Source of the DNA: Macrophomina tecta
Taxonomy: Eukaryota; Ascomycota; Dothideomycetes; Botryosphaeriales; Botryosphaeriaceae
Length of the DNA: 64,000 nucleotides
Assembly: GCA_024180945.1 (NCBI GenBank)
Contig: JAKSGN010000036.1
Coordinates: 930,001 to 994,000, forward strand
Reading direction: 5' to 3'
The stretch's first letter is position 1. Every line of letters begins with the position of its first letter. This document shows positions 1 to 10,262 of the stretch, in pieces. Below the pieces are notes generated by a model, which saw only the letters and a program-made list of their open reading frames with translations, did not search any database and was not told where the DNA came from. A program made the position numbers and the translations under genes.

Positions 1-2
1 GT

Positions 3-3000
3 TTCAAGGGCTTGATGAACAAGGACAGTGCTGAGGATCTGCAAAGGACTTTGAGGGAGAAGGCGTCCATGAATAGTCTGGGCAGGGTGCCTGAGAGTGA
101 CCAAGGCAGGCAGACTCCTTCATGGATGGAAGCTCGTGCAAACCGCCCTTTGAGCAATGACACCGATCCGTATGCCGAAGATGAGAACATGCGCTCTGGC
201 AGCGCTGCTCTTGGCGGCGGTCAGGATACTAGCCCCCCGCGCCGCCAGATGACCGGCTTTGGCACTCCGCAGAGGCAGGACTCTCGGGACGAATCCGGTT
301 TCTCGGCTTTTGGTATGACCACGGATAACACTGGTTTTAGCAGTTTTCTTCAGAGTCGCGATGCGTTCCATCACACTCCCCAGCACCAAGGTCCCCACGG
401 CAACGAGCCCATGAGCCCCACTGATACGAACCCATACCAGAGCCCCCAGCACGAAAAGCATGAGTCTGAGGATGTTGACACTGATGGCTCTGATATCCAC
501 AATGCAGCCCTCCCTGGCCTTGGCGGCTTCATGAATGATCCTGCAGGAGCTCCCGGCATGTCTTCTTTCGGTGGTATCGCCAACATGGGTCGTGTGTCAT
601 CGGCCTACGAGGCTGCTGCCAGTGACCGTAGCCAAACCTCGAGCGTCGGTCCGAACAGGGGATTTCCCTCTCTTGGTGGACTGGCAGGTCTGCCTGGACT
701 TGGCGGCTCTTCTGCTTGGCCTTCTGCTCAGCCTGCTGTTGGAACTCCTAACCGCGAACGCTTCAACCAGCCTTTCGGGGATAACAACTTTGGGTCTGTT
801 GGCGAAATGCACTCTCCGAGTCTTGCGGGACTTGGCCCCAACAATCTCTATGGTGGTGGCTTTGGCTCTGGACTGGGAGGAACAGGCTCGATTGGTCGTG
901 GCAGCAAGCTTGGATCCCTTTTCCCCACGGCCATGCAAGAGCAGATGCGGTCTAGCGAGCAGCCCAGGTTCGGCGGGGATGATGGCTCTACTGAGGGCGA
1001 TCGTCAGCATGCAAACTTCGGCAGGAATCCTTTGACGGGTAACAGGGAGACTGACAGTCCTTTCCGTGGTGGTCGTGGCGTATTCGATGAGATGTTGGCT
1101 AACAGCCTCCGCAATAACGAGGGAAATATCATGGAAAGCCTAGGTCAATTCGGATCTGCCACCACTGGTGCCGCGCAAACTCCAACGCTCGCTACCACTC
1201 AACAGCAAGGGCCCGTTGGCCAGCATGTCTCCCAGGGCTTGCCCGGCCAGTCTCAGCCTGTCAGCAGCTCCGCTTCCAATCAGCCTCCTGCAGCGCAGCA
1301 GCGTACGATGGTCATGCCTGATCGGATGAGATGGGTTTACCGTGACCCGTCTGGTAAGGCTCAGGGCCCATGGACCGGTCTCGAAATGCACGACTGGTTC
1401 AAGGCCGGCTTCTTTTCTCCTGAGCTCCTGGTCAAGAAGGAGGAAGACCCAGAGTTTGAACCTCTGGCTCAACTCATTCGCCGTATCGGCAATTCTCGTG
1501 AGCCCTTCCTCGTTCCTCAGATTGGCATTCCACATGGCCCGCCGTCCACTCAACCTGGCAACGCTTGGGCCAACGCCGGCCTGACTACAGGAGGTGCTCA
1601 GCCTCCGTTCCCGAACAGCTTCCCCAGCTTTGGCACTACTTTGACTGCCGAGCAACAGAATGCCTTGGAGCGCCGCAAGCAGGAAGAGCAGTATCTCATG
1701 GCTCGCCAGAAGGAACACCTCGCCCAGCAGCAAGTGCTTGTCAAGCAGATGCAGCTGGGTATGCACCCGCAGCAACTTCATCATCATTCCAGCGCTCATA
1801 GTTTGCACAGCCAGCCCAGCTTTGGCAGCATTGCTTCTCCAGGCGGTTACCAGCCGTCTCCTACCCAGGCCTCGATGCCCGGCATGGCTGGCTTCTTTGA
1901 TAATTCGTTTCGTGCAGGCGGCGCGTCGACTGGCCTTCCGCCGATCGGTGCGGGGGTCGAAGGCCTAAGCAGCTCGAGGGAGGATTTGCCAGCCATGTTA
2001 GAGCGCATGAACATTGGCCGAACTGGCCAAATGCCTTTCGGTGCCGCCCCTGGCGCGTTCGGCTCCCCGCAGCAGGATGGTACTCACGCCCAACAGGTTG
2101 CTAACATGCTGAATGACCGTGCTCGCCTCCAACGCGAGCAGAATGAGCACGACACTCAGTCCAAGGACAACGACGGTCAGCTTGCCCAGGAATCTGCCGA
2201 GCGACTCCAGCAGTTCCAGGATCTTCGTGATGAACATGAGAGGGATGCTACTGGTGGACATGGCGCACACGATTTGCATCAGCAGGAGAAGCACCAGACG
2301 GGTGAGGAAGAGCGTCGGAATGAGCCTTCGACCCCAGCTCAGACGGCTGCCAGTATGGCAATGGAGTCTGAGATCCCTGCGAAGCCTTCTGAGCCGCTTT
2401 CCCTTACCGAGCAGGTCAAGGCAGCCTCAGCCAAGCAGACGCCCGCTCCCCAGTCGCCATGGGCTAAGGTCGATACTTCTATGCCTATGCCTTTCCCCCC
2501 GCCTCAATCCGGCTCTCCTCTTCCGGCGCCTGCTGCGCAGAGGAAGCAGAATCTTGCCGATGCCCTCCACCAGGAGACTCGTTCTCGTTCCCAGACTCCG
2601 TCTATTGACACTCCTAGCGCCTCTATTGCTCCGTGGGCAAAGGAGACTGTTGAAGCTCCCAAGGGACCCTCTCTTAAGGAAATCCAGGAGGCAGAGGCGA
2701 GGCAGCGTGAACAAGCTGAAGCTGCCGCTCAGGCCGCGCGTGCCGAGCAACAACGGAAGGAATTCCTCGCTGCCCACGAGCAGGCACAGACACAACCTAG
2801 CCTCCCTTCGAGTGCCACTTGGGCCAGCAATGCTTCACCTGTGAACGCTCCGGGTACCCCGTCTGCTTGGGCCAAGGCAACTGTGGTCAAGACGCCCAGT
2901 TCTACTGCTCCTGCTAAGAAGACACTGCAGCAGATTCAGAAGGAAGAGGAGGCTCGCAAGCAGAAGGCTGCAGCGGCAGCGGCTGCTACCACAGCTAGTG

Positions 3001-3707
3001 CTGCCGCCACTGCCGCTGTCTCACAAGCAGTGAGCGGCGGTAAGCGCTATGCTGATCTCGCCAGCAAGCAAGCTCCGGTTGCTCCCAACGCTCCCGGAGG
3101 CGCTTGGACTACGGTTGGCGCCAGCGGAAAGATCAAGACACCTGGACCCGCTCCTGTTGGTTCTCCTGCCACCAGGACTGCCAGTTCCGGTAGCATCCCT
3201 CCCATCAAGGCTAAGCCCGCCGCTCCTGTTCGTGCTAATACCCAGGCTGCTCCCCCAGTCGGCGCTCCCGATGCCAAGGAGGAGTTTAAGAAGTGGGCTG
3301 CGAACGAGTTGAGGAATGACCTCATCAAGGGCACAGATGGTAAGATTTCATACACACTTATAGCAGAGGAACGGTGGAAGCTAACTTGATATCCAGCTGA
3401 TGAGTTTGTCACGAACATGCTTAGCTTCCCCATCGATCTCGACATTGTCACCGAAGCTGTTCACTCTGTCTCCCAGACTATCGATTCTCGCCACTTCGCT
3501 CAGGAATTTATCCGCCGTCGCAAGCTCGCAGAGAAGGGCATCATTGAGAATTCAGGCACCTCCAGCCCCGGCCCCATCAACGGTTCTGGTGGATGGAGTG
3601 AGGTCGCGAAGAAGGGGTCTGGTCCCAACACGGCTCAGGCCAGCGCGACTAAGGAGGATGTTGCGTTCAAGGTCGTTGCAGCTAAGAAGAAGGGTGGAAG
3701 GAAGTGA
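3..3707 (+). CDS. smy2: GYF-domain protein, Smy2-like (5' partial)
   Basis: The reading frame is already open at the left edge, so the true start lies outside the window; the first ATG is at 15. Exon a runs from 3 to 3339 and exon b from 3397 to 3707. The 57-nt intron has a GTAAG donor, a CTAAC branch site and a CAG acceptor. A GYF domain lies near residues 438-503 of the visible part; its core reads WVYRDPSGKAQGPW and is followed by MHDWFKAGFF. GYF domains bind proline-rich peptides. Yeast Smy2/Syh1 relatives act in mRNA control and ER-Golgi traffic. The flanks are low-complexity (Gly/Ser/Pro/Gln), followed by Ala/Glu-rich coiled-coil segments and a short conserved C-terminal helical block after the intron ending in a basic GGRK tail. 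Family assignment is firm; the exact role is inferred. Confidence 0.85.
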
Positions 3708-4488
3708 GCAGGTTGTCATGAAGTGTACTTTTTGCATTGGAGTTGATCGCAAGAAAAAGAAAGAAAAGAAAAGAGACGGAGGGAGAGGGACGCGAGGAGG
3801 AAAGATGATTGGAAACAAGGCGGCCGGGACGAAGGCTGCGAGGAGTGAGGGGTGATTTGAGCTAGTGCTGTATTGTTTACTCGCTTTGTGCTTTTGGTTT
3901 GAATAGTGTGAGAATAGTGTGTCGCTCGTTGGCTGGGGGTGAGCGGTTGCTGCTAGCACTGCTTCCTCGCGCTCGCGCAGTTCTTGCACCCGCGCAACAC
4001 TCTTGCCGGGTGCTTCGGCAGGCGGAATGGGTGTTGCGTGGGGTATGTGTACTTCTGTAGTTACGGTATGAATTGAGGGGTGCGGGACATAACGGTGGGC
4101 TCATGTTTCGGTGTTGGTGACCTCATTTCGCCGTCGGACACAGGTGAAGCCGACGCGGGTTTCATGTCATGGAGCAGCGGGTACCTCTGGGGGGCTTAGC
4201 ACAGCCGCGCGGGCGTCATTTGGACCCAAAATGCCCAAGTCGGGCAGTCAGGATGGAGCTCATCATCAGCCCGGGTCATTTCCTCGGGTTTCAGCTCGCC
4301 AAATGACATGCCGCATGTAAGCAGCTGACCCTTTGGCGTCTATCTCGCGCCGCTCGCTCTCTCTCTCCCCTTCGCGCCTGGTCCTTCTTACACGTTACTT
4401 GCAATTCTCCTATTAAACCCGGCTGCCTCCCCGTCTTTTGTGTTGTTCTCAGCTCATCCTGAACCACCTGCAACCCCTCCCCCGCACC
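3708..4488. other. Intergenic region between the GYF gene and the glycine-zipper gene
   Basis: This holds the 3' flank of the GYF gene (an A/G-rich stretch near 3750-3810) and the upstream region of the next gene. A pyrimidine-rich stretch at 4355-4385 probably belongs to the promoter or leader of the downstream gene. No coding pattern, tRNA or repeat was recognised. Confidence 0.5.
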
Positions 4489-4663
4489 ATGTCGAGCAAC
4501 GACTACTACGGCGGCGGCCAGCACGGCTACGGCTACGACCAGCAACAAGGCTACGGCGCGCCGCCGCCTCCCCACCAGCAACAGCAGCAGTACGGCGGCC
4601 ACAGCCCGTATCCGGCGCAGCAAGTAAGTCTTCCGCTATCCTCCATTCCTGTAGTTCTCCACG

Positions 4664-4694
<31 letters not shown>

Positions 4695-5539
4695 AGATGC
4701 GCTGACAACCGCGACTCGGCTTCTAGGCCGCCTACCCGCCCCCTCCGCAGGACCAGTACGGCCAGTACAACAGCCAGCAGTACCAACAGCCACTGCACGA
4801 CCCCTACGCTCAGAACCAGCAGTACCCGCCGCCGCACAACGCCTACGCCTCCCCACCCCCGCCACACAACGCATACTCGGCTCCCTCCCCGCAGCCGGGC
4901 TATAACAACACCGTCGGCGCTGCTGCGCCGCCGTATCCGACCGAGGGCGGCGCGGAGCGCGGGCATTCGCCGTATCCCCCGCCGCAGGGGGGTGCGCCGT
5001 ACGGCGGAGGTTATGAGCATGGCGCGTATGGCCAACAGCAGCATGGGGGTCAGAATACTGGGTACTATGGGGAAGGCGGCGCTCCTGGCGGTGCGCAAGA
5101 AGGCGATCGCGGGCTAGGCGCGACGGTGCTGGGCAGCGCGGGAGGCGCGTTCCTCGGGCATAAGATGGGGGGCGGGGCGCTGGGGACGCTGGGAGGCATG
5201 GTGGCGGGCGCGATTGGGGCGAATGTGTTGGAGAATCACCATGAGAAGTGAGTTTTTCCTTTTTTTTTTTTTTTTTTTTTCCCTGTTTTCTGCTTGATGC
5301 CCCGGGGGATTTTATGGGTGCTGACGGTCGGTAGGGATAAGAAGAAGAAGAAGGACAAGAAGCACAAGCACAAGAAGCATGGCAGCAGCGACCATGGCTC
5401 GCACTACGGCGGTTCGTCGGCGGCGATTGGCGGACTGTATCCGCCTAGCTACAGCAGCCATGGGCACAAGCATAAGCACAAGCACAGGTCGAGGAGCAGG
5501 GGTGGTAGCAGCAGCAGCTCGTCGAGCGACTCGGATTAG
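4489..5539 (+). CDS. Glycine-zipper protein with Tyr/Gln/Pro-rich head and Lys/His tail
   Basis: Three exons join in frame: 4489-4623, 4727-5247 and 5335-5539, giving 286 residues. The N-terminal half is rich in Tyr, Gln, Gly and Pro with repeated QQY, PPP and HNAY units, resembling disordered prion-like segments. Near residues 205-235 is a glycine-zipper stretch of small and hydrophobic residues (GSAGGAFLGHKMGGG, then GTLGGMVAGAIGANVLE), the pattern of the Rick_17kDa/glycine zipper 2TM family. The tail is Lys/His-rich and ends in a Ser/Asp stretch. Intron 1 carries a CA microsatellite and intron 2 a 21-nt T run. Similar proteins occur widely in filamentous fungi without assigned function; membrane association is inferred. 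Confidence 0.75.
4662..4695. repeat. CG/CA dinucleotide microsatellite in intron 1
   Basis: A run of alternating CG passes into about 12 CA units, all inside intron 1 of the glycine-zipper gene. It does not touch the splice sites and is probably length-variable between strains. Confidence 0.9.
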
Positions 5540-6212
5540 AGCGTGTATGCGGATCTCCCGCGTGTGTGCTGAGGGTTCGTTCGGGGTTTCCGCATTGCGT
5601 CTCTTGCCTTTTCGCCATTCCTATGCTTCATTTTCTTTTTAAGCACCCTGCTGGCTTTTTGGACGGAAGAGTCGCTCGTGGGCTTCTTCTGTCCTGACGA
5701 ATCACGATATCCGGACTGCAAATATCCTGAAACCTTCTTCTGCAAGGCGGGCGGGGCGAGTGGCTGTAATCCGATGGGCTTGTGGGACGAGTTAGGGATT
5801 TGTTTTGCTTCTTGTCCGCCCTGAATCAAGATCACCGGTCCTTGCAGTAGTCTAGCTGTGTGTTTCGGTGCAGATGACGTGTGCTTGTGGGTTGTTGGTT
5901 GGCTCGTGTGACCGAGGGACGGGGAAGAGCTCTCTGTCTCTGCATCCGCCTGCTGCGAGGGACCGGCCGGGACCAAGTGGGGGCGGGGCAGCACCTGAGA
6001 AAATGCTGCCTTACCGGCTTTTCCTCGGCCGAAATTTTCGAACCCACTCGCCGCCGCACCTGGGCCACTGCTGTTGACTTTTCAGAGTGCAGAGTCTTGG
6101 ATAATACACCTGCTCAAACCCTTGGCTCTTTTTTTTTTTTTTTTTTCTCTTTCTTCGGAGACACCACAGGCTCGTCTCTACAGAAAAGAAAAGAGAAAAG
6201 GAACGGGAAAAA
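5540..6212. other. Intergenic region upstream of the TTC27 gene
   Basis: It carries the 3' flank of the glycine-zipper gene and the promoter and leader of the TTC27 homologue. An 18-nt T run at 6129-6146 lies about 65 bp before the next ATG, followed by an A/G-rich leader directly upstream of the start codon. No other gene is seen. Confidence 0.6.
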
Positions 6213-9125
6213 ATGGCAGACGCCTTTCTCGCCTTCTTCCGGCGCGCGCTGCCCGAGGACCTGGCCGCCTCGCTCAACGACCAGCTCGCCGCCCTCGAAT
6301 CCGGCAACTTCGAGGCCGCCCTCTCCGGCTCGCCCACCGTCCGAGCCCTCCTCGGCCACGCCGAAGATGAGGCTCTCAAGGACGTCCCGCCGCTGGCTGA
6401 CTTCCCCGCCTGGACCGACTGGCTCGCCCGCCGCCTGGCCGTTCTATTACCGCCGTCCTCAGAGCAGAAGCAAGAGCAAGGGAGCAAGAAGAGGGAAATC
6501 GCCGCCTCCCTCCTCGCCGCCGCGACCGCTGCCACTCTTGCCTTCCTCCAGTCCAACGCCACCGGCCCGCCCCTGCCCTTCTCCTCCGCCCGCGCCCTGC
6601 TGCCGCCCGACGTCGCCGCCGACGCCGCCCGCCTGCGCCAGGTGCGCGCAAAGCTCGTCGCCGGCCTCGCCGTCGACGGCGTCGCCGCCTACCCGCTGAC
6701 GCCCAATGTCGAGCTGCTGTGCTTCGCCGACGCCGTCGTCGTCGCGTGTCCCGGCGTCGCGGACGCGCTGCAGGAGCAGGGCGGGAGGCTGGCGGCGGTG
6801 CTGCGGTGGGCGAGGTTTCGGCTACTGTTGCTGCGGCAGCGCGTCCTCGCGGAGGTGGCGCCGAGTTTGCAGAGCGGGGTGGAGGCGGAGCTGGAGGGGT
6901 TGGGGAGGTGGTTCGAGGAGGAGGACGACAACGACGACGAGGTACGGGTGCCGTTTTTGCTGGAGAGGGCGGCGGCGCACACGGTGCATGGGGCGGAGGG
7001 GAAGGCGAGGAAGGATTTGGAGGAGGCGGCGCGGGTGAGGCAGTTTGATTTTGCGTTGACGGGATTGATGGGGAAGAGGACGAAGTGGCAGGAGAAGGAT
7101 ACGAGTCAGCTGGTTGTGTTGGCGAGGAGTAGGGAGGGAGGCGGGGAGGGAGAGAGCGGGAACGGGAAGGGCAAAGGGAGGCTGGTGGAGCCTGGGGAGG
7201 AGACGAGGCCGAAGAACCTGGATCTCAACGATGATACGCTGTTGGAGTCGATTTCGTTCTCGGAGAAGCCCAAGTCGTCGACGGATGTTCTGGATGAGAA
7301 CTCTTTGCCGCCGAGCTTGGCTGAGTTGGATCCGGGAAACCAACCTAAGCTGGACCCACTGGATTCGATTATCTTGCTTTCTCTGGCTTCTTCGATCACG
7401 AACACGTCGCCGCAAAACGGCCTGACGAGAGAGGAGACACTTCCTTATGCAACCCGTGTGCTGGAAGGTGGAAGCTCTAACTGGCAGGTTTACACCCAGG
7501 CTCTCCTTGTCCGTAGTAGGATCGAAGGCTACAGGTCCAGGACAGCAGAGCGTGGCCTTCTCCAACTCCAAGCCCTCGTCGATCAGGTCATCGCTGACAC
7601 TGCCGGAGACGGATCCACTGATACCGCTTCGGGGGAAGGCTCTGCTCCGACCTTTCTGCCACGTCCACAGGAGGAAGATTCCGCCCCCGCCTCTGAACGT
7701 CTGCGCTACGTGTTCCAGCTGTGCGCTCCGACAAGATGGGAGCTCGAATCTGAACTGGCACAGACATGGGTCAAGCTTGGTGGTCTTCGCTCTGCGCTGG
7801 ATATCTACGAGCGCCTGCAGATGTGGGCCGAGGTGGCACTTTGCTATGCTGCTACGGAGAGGGAAGACAAAGCCAAGCGAGTTGTTCGGAAACAGCTGTT
7901 TCATGCCACTGACGGAAACGATGACGCAGCTGCCGAAGACGACAAGTGGGAAGGTGCACCAAGAGATCCCGCACCAGCCGACGCTCCCAGGCTGTACTGC
8001 ATTCTGGGAGATATCGACCAGGATCCTGAGATGTACGAGAAGGCTTGGGAGGTTTCAGGTAACCGATATGCGCGGGCTCAACGTTCTTTGGGCCGCCACT
8101 GGTACTCGCAGAAGAACTTCGTCAAGTCTGCAAACGCCTACTCAAAATCGCTCCGTGTCAGCCAACTCAACCAGCAGAGCTGGTTCGCTCTTGGATGCGC
8201 GCTCCTCGAGCTTTCCGAGTTCGAGCGGGCCGTGGAAGCCTTCACCCGCGTAGTCCAGCTCGACGACAACGACGCAGAGGCGTGGAGCAACCTCGCCGCC
8301 GCCCTCCTCCGCCTCGAATCAAAAGGCGACGGCGCAGTCACCGAAGCGCCCGCTCCTAAGCTCGACGATGAGGAAGACGACCCTAACCACATCGACATCA
8401 CCAAGCCCAGCAGAGACCCGCAACAGCACCGCCGCGACGCACTCAAGGCCCTCAAGCGCGCCGCGCACCTCCAGTTCGACAACTACCGCATCTGGGACAA
8501 CCTCCTCACCGTCGCAGCATCGCTCGCTCCGCCCAGCCACACCGACATCATCACTGCCCAGCGCCGCATCATCGACCTCCGCGGCAAGACGGACGGCGAG
8601 CAGTGCGTCGACGCCGCCATCCTCGACGCCCTCGTCCGCGACATCATTACCTCCGAGGAGGACGGCTACGACCCGTCCAAACCCGGCCCCGCCCGGATGC
8701 TCGTCCGCATGGTGGACGAGGCCATCGTGCCCCTCATCACTGGCAGCCGCGCCCTCTGGAACATTGTCGCCCGCCTCGCCCTATGGCGTCGTCGCCCCCA
8801 GCAGGCGCTCGACGCCCACGAGAAGGCGTGGCGCGCCGTTACGAGCCGGCCGGGATGGGAGGCTGGCGCGACGGATGGCGGCGAGAAGGCGTGGAATGAA
8901 GTCGTCGATGCGACGATCGAGCTGGTGGACGCGTATGAGAGCTTGGGGCCGATGGAGCGGACGGAGGGATTGAGTGCAGGGAGTGGGGAGGTGGTGATGC
9001 GGGATTGGAAATTCAAAGCGAGGAGCGCCATCAAGGGGATTTGTTCGCGCGGGAAAGATACGTGGGAGGGAACGGAGGGGTGGGAGAGGTTGAGAGAGGC
9101 GTTGGCGGAGTTGAAGGGAAATTGA
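6213..9125 (+). CDS. emw1: TPR protein, TTC27/Emw1 homologue
   Basis: A single open frame of 970 residues starts with MADAFLAFF at an ATG in A-rich context. The C-terminal half has tandem tetratricopeptide repeats. The diagnostic TTC27/Emw1 block is present: a GDIDQDPEMYEKAWEVS stretch followed by RYARAQRSLGRHW and helices of the type NQQSWFALGCALLEL and AEAWSNLAAALLRL. Yeast Emw1 is essential and was linked to cell-wall integrity; mammalian TTC27 is a TPR scaffold. The N-terminal 350 residues are more divergent, with Ala-rich helices and acidic patches. No intron is needed. The molecular role here is inferred from the family. Confidence 0.9.
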   Translation: MADAFLAFFRRALPEDLAASLNDQLAALESGNFEAALSGSPTVRALLGHAEDEALKDVPPLADFPAWTDWLARRLAVLLPPSSEQKQEQGSKKREIAASLLAAATAATLAFLQSNATGPPLPFSSARALLPPDVAADAARLRQVRAKLVAGLAVDGVAAYPLTPNVELLCFADAVVVACPGVADALQEQGGRLAAVLRWARFRLLLLRQRVLAEVAPSLQSGVEAELEGLGRWFEEEDDNDDEVRVPFLLERAAAHTVHGAEGKARKDLEEAARVRQFDFALTGLMGKRTKWQEKDTSQLVVLARSREGGGEGESGNGKGKGRLVEPGEETRPKNLDLNDDTLLESISFSEKPKSSTDVLDENSLPPSLAELDPGNQPKLDPLDSIILLSLASSITNTSPQNGLTREETLPYATRVLEGGSSNWQVYTQALLVRSRIEGYRSRTAERGLLQLQALVDQVIADTAGDGSTDTASGEGSAPTFLPRPQEEDSAPASERLRYVFQLCAPTRWELESELAQTWVKLGGLRSALDIYERLQMWAEVALCYAATEREDKAKRVVRKQLFHATDGNDDAAAEDDKWEGAPRDPAPADAPRLYCILGDIDQDPEMYEKAWEVSGNRYARAQRSLGRHWYSQKNFVKSANAYSKSLRVSQLNQQSWFALGCALLELSEFERAVEAFTRVVQLDDNDAEAWSNLAAALLRLESKGDGAVTEAPAPKLDDEEDDPNHIDITKPSRDPQQHRRDALKALKRAAHLQFDNYRIWDNLLTVAASLAPPSHTDIITAQRRIIDLRGKTDGEQCVDAAILDALVRDIITSEEDGYDPSKPGPARMLVRMVDEAIVPLITGSRALWNIVARLALWRRRPQQALDAHEKAWRAVTSRPGWEAGATDGGEKAWNEVVDATIELVDAYESLGPMERTEGLSAGSGEVVMRDWKFKARSAIKGICSRGKDTWEGTEGWERLREALAELKGN

Positions 9126-10262
9126 GGATGAGCGGGTTCTGGGATGGATGGCGAGGAAACGGTCGGAAAAGTAGACAGGGTATAGACACAGCTACGGCAA
9201 AAGTTTATGGATGATTATGTTTCATGCTGAAGACGGGTGCGTGAGAGCATACTTTTGGGTTTCATAAATAATGCCTCATCCGCCAGTAGCTGGGAAGTCG
9301 ACTGAGCGTTTCGCATTGAGTTCATAGGCCGCTCCAGCTTTTGCTAATACAATAGATCTAGTGCCGATTGCATTTCCAGTCCGTCGAGTACTCATCCCCA
9401 ACAGCACGGCCGGAGAAAGTTTCTCGATGTCGACCAGTGTCGACGCGGAATCAGAGGCAGACTTAACCCCCGGCCGCCACGCGGACGTTCGCTGCGCCGG
9501 AAGTAGTGACTCAGGAAACACAAGGTCTAAGTGCGAAGGAATTATCGCTAAGATATATCTTCTTGAAGGCCATTTCCCACGTGGTCTGCCCTGTATAGAT
9601 GAAGAAACACATCGGTAAAGACGCCTGTCGCCTCTCGGCGGTACCCGGGTTCACATATCCTGCCCACGTGAAGCTGGCCAAATCCTGTCTAGAAAGGCGT
9701 ATTCATCAAGATATGGCGGACACTCCAAGGAACAACTTTAGAAAACGATCTTTAGCAATTCGAGAGATCATACTCCGGATAATTCCCGTCGAACCTGAGG
9801 CCCGGCTGTCCAGGTTTCGGGTATGCTGGGAGGGATAAGAAACTTCACTTGTTCGGAATGCCATCCATGGCAGGTTGACCTACGTTCGAGGTCGATACCG
9901 AAGGATGTCTTGCAGACAAGAGGCCGAAGGAGAGAGTACGGTTGTAGGATTTGAACAGTCTTTGTGGTCCCCCAGCGGGCAACAGTGATTGCCGATCAGT
10001 CAACTCCTGCCACTGAAAGGTAACATGGAACATTGTATGTTAAGCGTGGAGAGAATATAAGTTCCTTTTGGGTGTCTTTCAGAAGGTGCTTTTCTTGTGG
10101 ATCGCGTGTACGAACATATGAAATTGTCACCCGCCAGAAAAATAATTCTTGTGTCTTTCCAAAATTCAATGAGAGAAATCTACAGACCGCTTGCGAGATT
10201 GATAGCAAAAACGGGTGCGTCAACAGAGAGGCAACATAAACCAGTAACGGTATCAGTCAAGC
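9126..10262. other. Intergenic region, no supported gene
   Basis: The 3' ends of the TTC27 gene (plus) and the nuclease-like gene (minus) converge here. Only short open frames without a recognisable domain were found, including an 81-codon minus-strand frame at 9276-9521. No tRNA or obvious repeat is seen. Confidence 0.5.

Noticed and set aside
12..14. TTG at the first listed codon of the GYF gene as a start
   Set aside because: The frame is open to the window edge and relatives are longer at the N-terminus; treated as 5' partial.
9276..9521. Minus-strand 81-codon frame downstream of the TTC27 gene
   Set aside because: Isolated, no recognisable motif and no exon context.
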